Assembly (NCBI RefSeq): GCF_001046875.1
Contig: NZ_HF571038.1
Location: 980,952 to 1,044,951, forward strand
Direction of reading: 5' to 3'
Source: Nostocoides jenkinsii Ben 74
Lineage (GTDB): Bacteria; Actinomycetota; Actinomycetes; Actinomycetales; Dermatophilaceae
Length of the DNA stretch: 64,000 nucleotides
In this document: piece after piece, positions 60,195 to 64,000 of the stretch
Position numbering within the stretch: the stretch's first letter is position 1
How the letters are laid out: the number at the start of each line of letters is the position of its first letter
Made by a program: the position numbers and the translations under genes
The notes under the pieces: generated by a model
What the model was told of the DNA's origin: nothing
Seen by the model: only the letters and a program-made list of their open reading frames with translations
The model's database searches: none

Positions 60195-61097
60195 TCAGAA
60201 GCGCGCGTCGACGAACGTCTGCTCCCCCATGGGCGGGCGGACATACGGCATCTGCTTCATCTCGGGCAGCGTGACGACCTCGGGGGCGACATCCTCATAC
60301 GCGAACTGGCTCAGCAGGTGGCTGATGCAATTGAGGCGGGCAGCCTTCTTGTCGTCGGAGGGCACGACATACCAGGGAGCCTGCTTGATGTCGGTGTACT
60401 GGAAGGTGTTGTCCTTGGCCATGGAGTACTTCACGTAGAACTCGTGCTCGGCGAGGTCCATGTCGGAGAGCTTCCAGCGCTTGAGCGGCTCGGCGTTGCG
60501 GGCCTCGAAGCGGCGGCGCTGCTCGTCATACGACACCGAGAACCAGTATTTGATGACGATGATCCCGGACCGGACCAGCATGCGCTCGAACTCGGGGCAG
60601 CTGCGCAGGAACTCGGCGTGCTCGTCCTCGGTGCAGAAGCCCATGACCCACTCGACGTTGGAGCGGTTGTACCAGCTGCGGTCGAAGAGCACCATCTCGC
60701 CGGCGGCCGGGAGGTGTTCGACATAGCGCTGGAAGTACCACTGGGACTTCTGGCGTTCGGTCGGCGTGGGGAGGGCGGCGACGCGGACGGTGCGGGGCGA
60801 GGTGCGCTCGGTGATGCGCTTGATGACGCCGCCCTTGCCGGCGGAGCCGCGGCCTTCGAAGATGACGACGACCTTCAGACCCTGCTTTTGAATCCAGTAC
60901 TGCAAGAGCACTAATTGCTCCTGCAGGCGCTCCATCTCGACGTCATAGACGGTGCTCTTGAGGCGGCCGTCCTTCTTGTAGTCGTCGGGGTTGCCGGTGC
61001 CGCCGACCTTGCCGGTCGCGACGGCGAACTCACCGGCGTCGTCGGCGCCTTCGGGGGGGGCGATGTGCTTGTCGGGACGGGACATGTCAGCCTGCAT
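60195..61097 (-). CDS. ppk2: Polyphosphate kinase 2
   Basis: 300 residues. Transfers phosphate between polyphosphate and nucleotides. 'VVIFEGRGSAGKGGVIKRI' (Walker A), 'RVAALPTPTERQKSQWYFQRY', 'LFDRSWYNRSNVEWVMGF' (Walker B, lid) and 'VIKYWFSVSYDEQRRRF' are class I PPK2 signatures. ATG at 61097 has GGGGGA directly upstream; the ATG four codons later (61085) is a plausible alternative. It follows the copper-monooxygenase-like lipoprotein gene by 21 bp on the same strand. Confidence 0.95.
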   Translation of the reverse strand: MQADMSRPDKHIAPPEGADDAGEFAVATGKVGGTGNPDDYKKDGRLKSTVYDVEMERLQEQLVLLQYWIQKQGLKVVVIFEGRGSAGKGGVIKRITERTSPRTVRVAALPTPTERQKSQWYFQRYVEHLPAAGEMVLFDRSWYNRSNVEWVMGFCTEDEHAEFLRSCPEFERMLVRSGIIVIKYWFSVSYDEQRRRFEARNAEPLKRWKLSDMDLAEHEFYVKYSMAKDNTFQYTDIKQAPWYVVPSDDKKAARLNCISHLLSQFAYEDVAPEVVTLPEMKQMPYVRPPMGEQTFVDARF

Positions 61098-61118
61098 TTC
61101 CCCCGACCGGGAACCGGG

Positions 61119-62309
61119 TCAGGACTCGGTGAACATCACGATGCCGAGACACATTTCGTCCGAGGTGCCCTCGCCCCATACGACATAACGCTCGGGAATG
61201 TCGGCTAGCGCCGGCAAAACGTCGCGGAACGATTGGTCGTGCGTGCACTGGACGGTGAGTGTGTCCGTCGGCTTCAGCGTAACGGGCTTCGGCAGGACGG
61301 TCGCAGCCTGGTTGTCGAAGTCCCAGTTGGTGATGTCGAGGAGCGTCTGAGCGTTGGGGGTGCCGGCGTTCGCGACGACGGAAATCTTGCGACCGAGCAG
61401 GTGCATGTGGCCGGAGAGGGCGCGCACGACGATCTTCTGGTTGACCGGACGGGTGCACTTTTGGGTCGGTCCAACTGGTTCGGCGCCGCAAAGAATGTGC
61501 AGGAGGTCGGCGGTCGCGGCCTCGAGGCCGAATCGCTCGCCGAGGTCGGCCATCGCGGCATTGCGGTCGCAGAGTCGGTTGGCGACGCCCGGGCGGCAGG
61601 GCAACTCGACCGGGGCGGGCAGCAGCATGGTGCGCAGGTAGTTGTAGTTGCCTGTGTCGGGCGCGATCCGCAGTCGGGCCGCGCTCTGGTCGGAACCCTT
61701 GCCGCCCAACAGGTTGTAGTGGATCTGCATGATGATCTGGCTGCCCTTGGGCAACTCGGTGCCGATGCCCTTCTCGGTCACCCGCTCGCTGGCGCCGGGG
61801 GCCCAGGCGCCGAGCCACGGCGCCTCGTCGAGGTTCTGGCCGGCATTGCGGGTCAAGCCGGTGCCGCCGAAACAGGTCCAGCCCTCGCCCTTGTCGGCGG
61901 TGTCCTTGGCCTGCGCCTTAGCGACGTCCTTGGGCTCGACCTTGTAAAGGATGACGTGGTGGACCAACTTGGCGTTAGCGGGCAGGAAGTTGGTGCCGGT
62001 GATCACCGAGTCCTGGGCCAGCTTCGGGTCGAGCAGGAAGCAGCGATATTCATCGGTCCCCTTCCCACTCGGCGCGCTCGGGGTGTACGCCGTGGGCATC
62101 CGCAGCTCGAGGAAACGTTCGCTGGTGCGCAGCGCGACGGGCTTCGCCGCCGCCGTCGTCGTGGCACTGCCGCTGCTGGTCGCCGAGGATGCCGCCGCGG
62201 CCGGCGTGTGGTGGCTGCCTTCTCGCTGAGGAAGACCGGCCGGATCGCCGCCACAGGCAGCCAACAACAGCACACCCGCAAGGGCGGCGAGCGACGCACG
62301 AAAACGCAT
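61119..62309 (-). CDS. Lipoprotein with type II copper monooxygenase (PHM/DBM-like) fold
   Basis: 396 residues. Signal peptide with lipobox 'LLAAC', then a short Ser/Ala/Thr linker. Copper-ligand motifs of peptidylglycine and dopamine monooxygenases are present in order: 'AKLVHHVILYKV' (His-His), 'IIMQIHYNLLG' (His, CuH site), 'LSGHMHLLGRK' (His-x-His, CuM site) and 'SDEMCLGIVMF' (Met ligand). Eight or more cysteines could form disulfides. Extracytoplasmic. Substrate unknown; reductant would be ascorbate-like in animals. TACCCT six bases before the ATG. Confidence 0.82.
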   Translation of the reverse strand: MRFRASLAALAGVLLLAACGGDPAGLPQREGSHHTPAAAASSATSSGSATTTAAAKPVALRTSERFLELRMPTAYTPSAPSGKGTDEYRCFLLDPKLAQDSVITGTNFLPANAKLVHHVILYKVEPKDVAKAQAKDTADKGEGWTCFGGTGLTRNAGQNLDEAPWLGAWAPGASERVTEKGIGTELPKGSQIIMQIHYNLLGGKGSDQSAARLRIAPDTGNYNYLRTMLLPAPVELPCRPGVANRLCDRNAAMADLGERFGLEAATADLLHILCGAEPVGPTQKCTRPVNQKIVVRALSGHMHLLGRKISVVANAGTPNAQTLLDITNWDFDNQAATVLPKPVTLKPTDTLTVQCTHDQSFRDVLPALADIPERYVVWGEGTSDEMCLGIVMFTES

Positions 62310-62315
62310 CTACCA

Positions 62316-62321
62316 AGGGTA
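62316..62321 (-). promoter_or_regulatory. -10 box, leaderless promoter of the copper-monooxygenase-like gene
   Basis: Reverse-strand TACCCT, 6 bases, then ATG at 62309. Confidence 0.5.
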
Positions 62322-62380
62322 AGCGCTTGCACCCGCTGCCGGGGCCGCCCGAGCCATGAACGCGTCCGGCGCAGCAGCGC

Positions 62381-63367
62381 TTAGGAGCGCATCGCGACTC
62401 CGCGCCGCCAGTAGCCCATGAACGCCACTTGCCTTCTGTCCCAGCCGAGTTCGTCGACGAGAGCTCGCCGGACCGCCTTGACCAGGGCGGACTCGCCGGC
62501 CACCCAGGCATACCGCTCATCCGTGGCCACGACATCGGCCGGATCGGGCAGTGCCTCGCCATACGCCGAGTAGGTCCGGGTTTCCCAGATCGCCACGTCC
62601 AGCGCGCTCGCGCTCGAGTCCGGTTCGCGGGGCGGCGGGCTGCTCGGGTGCGCGGTCAGTCCGAGGTGGCGCCGGACCGCGCCGATCACGCGTTCGCCGT
62701 ATGCCGCGCCGTCGCGCGCCAGCCAGGTCACCCAGACGTGCTCGGGCCCCGAGAGCGGCTGGACGTCGTCCCCGGACGGGATTTCGACATATGCCGTGCC
62801 CCGCGTCTGCGGGGGGAGGTCGGCGAGGATCCGGGCGATCGCCGGGAGGGCGGTCTCGTCGCCTACGAGCAGGATGTCGGTAGCGGTGCCCGGTTGAAAC
62901 TCGGTGCCGCGGTATGGATTTCCGGCCGCGATCCCCGGCGCGAACGGCGCGATGACCTGCAGCCGGTCGCCCGGCCGGGCGGCGAGCGCCCACCGACACG
63001 CCGGGCCGGAATCGCCGTCCTCATGGACGACGAAATCGATAACGACGCGCGTCGCCTGGCCCGCGCCAACGATCTCGCGGATCGTGTAGGTGCGCATCGG
63101 ACTACGCGCGGCCTCGGGCATCGCCAGCCACCCGGCATACCACTGCTCGGGGTCCTCGGGGATCTCCGGCAACGCGCCATCGGGACCCGGGAAGATCAGC
63201 TTGATCCGGGTATCGAACCCTTCGTCGCGCGCGATGTCCGCGAAGCGTGGCGAGCCGATGTCGACGCGGACGAAGGCGGGCGAGAGCCGCTGCACGGCAT
63301 ACACCTGCGCGTCGGTGATGAGGATGGTCGGCAGGATCGTGTCAGCGTCGAGAGTCGAGGCGCTCAT
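62381..63367 (-). CDS. Siderophore-interacting (ferric-siderophore reductase) protein
   Basis: 328 residues. FAD-binding half: 'SPMRTYTIREIV' (RxYT), 'VIDFVVHEDGDSGPACRWA', 'ARPGDRLQVIAPF'. NAD(P)H half: 'DILLVGDETALPAIARIL' and the C-terminal 'YAWVAGESALVKAVRRAL...MGYWRRG'. ViuB/SIP type: releases iron from imported ferric siderophores by reduction. It overlaps the ABC ATPase gene upstream by 26 bases. The C-terminal domain holds a GTATGCCGCG motif giving DGAAYGER. Confidence 0.92.
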   Translation of the reverse strand: MSASTLDADTILPTILITDAQVYAVQRLSPAFVRVDIGSPRFADIARDEGFDTRIKLIFPGPDGALPEIPEDPEQWYAGWLAMPEAARSPMRTYTIREIVGAGQATRVVIDFVVHEDGDSGPACRWALAARPGDRLQVIAPFAPGIAAGNPYRGTEFQPGTATDILLVGDETALPAIARILADLPPQTRGTAYVEIPSGDDVQPLSGPEHVWVTWLARDGAAYGERVIGAVRRHLGLTAHPSSPPPREPDSSASALDVAIWETRTYSAYGEALPDPADVVATDERYAWVAGESALVKAVRRALVDELGWDRRQVAFMGYWRRGVAMRS

Positions 63368-64000
63368 GGGGCTCCTTGCGTCGGGTGGAGAGGGGCAGGA
63401 CCATCGGGGTGGCGGTGACGGGGTCGAGGACGACGCGCGAGGCGAGGCTGAAGACGTCGCGGATGATGTCCTCGGTGATCACCTCATCGGGCGTGCCCTC
63501 GGCGCGAATCTGCCCGCCCCGCATGGCAATGAGGTGGTCGGCGTAGCGGGCGGCGAGGTTGAGTTCGTGCAGGACCATGACGATGGTGGTGCCGCGGGAG
63601 GCGTTGAGTTCGGCGAGCAAGTCGAGGACGTCGATCTGGTGGGCGAGATCGAGATAGGTCGTGGGTTCGTCGAGCAGGAGCAGGTCCGTATGCTGCGCCA
63701 GCGCCATCGCGATCCACACCCGCTGGCGCTGGCCCCCGGAGAGTTCGTCGACGAGGCGATCGGCGAGGTCGATCGTCCCGGTGAGGTCTAGGGCCTCGGC
63801 GACGATGGCGTCATCCTCGGGAGACCACCGCCGGAAGCCGGACTGGTGCGGATAGCGGCCGCGGCCGACGAGGTCGGTGACGGTCACCCCGGTGGGAACG
63901 ACGGGTTGCTGCGGCAGCAATCCGAGCGTGCGCGCCACCTCGCCCGTCGGCCGGCGGTGTATGTCGGTGCCGTCGAGGATGACGGTGCCGGCGGTTGGCT
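63342..64000 (-). CDS. Ferric-siderophore ABC transporter ATPase, N-terminus outside window
   Basis: About 219 residues visible; the frame stays open to the window edge, so Walker A lies outside. Seen: Q-loop region 'LGLLPQQPVVPTGVTVTDLVGRGRYPHQ' (FecE/FhuC-type), signature 'ELSGGQRQRVWIAMAL', Walker B 'LLLLDEPTTYLD' and 'VLHELNLAARYADHLI'. Couples ATP hydrolysis to siderophore uptake with permeases presumably upstream. It overlaps the siderophore reductase gene, so uptake and iron release are co-translated. Confidence 0.93.
   Translation of the reverse strand, partial: PTAGTVILDGTDIHRRPTGEVARTLGLLPQQPVVPTGVTVTDLVGRGRYPHQSGFRRWSPEDDAIVAEALDLTGTIDLADRLVDELSGGQRQRVWIAMALAQHTDLLLLDEPTTYLDLAHQIDVLDLLAELNASRGTTIVMVLHELNLAARYADHLIAMRGGQIRAEGTPDEVITEDIIRDVFSLASRVVLDPVTATPMVLPLSTRRKEPHERLDSRR

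Larger units (their letters stand above)
244..63302. repeat. Highly iterated motif GTATGCC / GGCATAC (extended GTATGCCGCG)
   Basis: About 83 exact 7-mers by hand. GTATGCC starts: 244, 364, 838, 2959, 3738, 4536, 4644, 7501, 7768, 9133, 15591, 17638, 19254, 20032, 22458, 23458, 26289, 27139, 27333, 28211, 30743, 31592, 31869, 32784, 35341, 37622, 37667, 38771, 39586, 43287, 46894, 49204, 50785, 51995, 52442, 54264, 59168, 59378, 62699. GGCATAC starts: 379, 1547, 3894, 6177, 7207, 8593, 8731, 9492, 13861, 15633, 18143, 21599, 22598, 22810, 23284, 23720, 23940, 25178, 25451, 28547, 31324, 34095, 35420, 35465, 35529, 37646, 38795, 39079, 42040, 43134, 43534, 44582, 46339, 47164, 50756, 52759, 53499, 53635, 54580, 55884, 58770, 62507, 63134, 63296. 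Roughly half extend to the 10-mer. In genes it usually reads YAA or AAY. Confidence 0.85.

Noticed and set aside
244-63302. Iterated motif as Chi, KOPS or a polar uptake sequence
   Set aside because: Orientation is balanced (39 to 44) and not aligned with gene strand in this window; RecB and RecC genes themselves are nearly free of it. Not excluded genome-wide.

Overview
The window reads as chromosomal DNA of a high-GC Actinomycetota bacterium, probably in or near Micrococcales. The evidence is roughly 70% G+C, dense ATGA/GTGA gene overlaps, GTG starts, the dxr / Rip1-type protease / ispG / GNAT block, and an ECF operon carrying SCO2322-type secreted proteins. Assignment below phylum is inference. 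I see no rRNA, tRNA, CRISPR array, phage or transposase. No gene-free stretch exceeds about 205 bp.

Layout. 1-6479: six overlapping genes for an ECF importer (T, double ATPase, S) and three exported capture proteins: an alpha/alpha toroid and two small beta-type domains. 6493-8748: NUDIX protein, exonuclease III, acyltransferase. 8816-22990: DNA repair block with recC, recB, a reverse-strand GNAT, recD, a SWIM/SNF2 helicase and a family 5 uracil-DNA glycosylase. 23035-25888: extracytoplasmic flavin electron-transfer module (ApbE, FMN-binding protein, ferric-reductase-like protein). 25934-30215: TauE, HAD, proS, a DinB-like gene, DoxX. 30360-33047: DEAD helicase with a very long Arg/Asp/Glu-rich N-terminus. 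33198-39830: GNAT, ispG, rseP/rip1, an inserted beta-propeller gene, dxr, barstar, secreted RNase. 39956-41916: gluconate kinase and a frameshifted permease. 42075-53819: polyamine uptake and catabolism (two aldehyde dehydrogenases, agmatinase family, saccharopine dehydrogenase family, potABCD, Lrp/AsnC regulator, FAD oxidase). 53904-55983: TetR regulator facing a decayed MFS efflux gene. 56039-59990: VapBC-like pair, Uma2 nuclease, HTH_42 protein, LOG-like protein. 60195-64000: PPK2, copper monooxygenase-like lipoprotein, siderophore reductase and an edge-truncated ferric-siderophore ABC ATPase.

Two genome-scale patterns stand out. First, the 7-mer GTATGCC/GGCATAC, often extended to GTATGCCGCG, occurs about 83 times (hand count) where base composition predicts about 6-7. 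It is spread evenly on both strands, mostly inside genes, and sometimes forms inverted pairs. It resembles the cyanobacterial HIP1 highly iterated element but has a different sequence. Second, a palindromic element with a GCTAGC centre and a GTGGACA...TGTCCAC stem occurs three times. One copy lies in frame inside the ECF ATPase, as Rickettsia palindromic elements do. The other two flank doxX in the same orientation.

Fourteen genes have a TANNNT-like -10 box (one, upstream of the NUDIX gene, is imperfect) ending 6-8 bases before the start codon. This suggests that leaderless transcripts are common here, and it fixes several start codons.

How the parts work together. The ECF operon would capture and import a vitamin-like substrate; the toroid-plus-beta-domain pairing recalls transcobalamin, so a corrinoid is a testable guess. 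RecBCD, SNF2, ExoIII and UDG form a repair neighbourhood. The polyamine locus covers uptake through GABA-type intermediates to succinate. The barnase-barstar pair is translationally coupled to the essential isoprenoid gene dxr.
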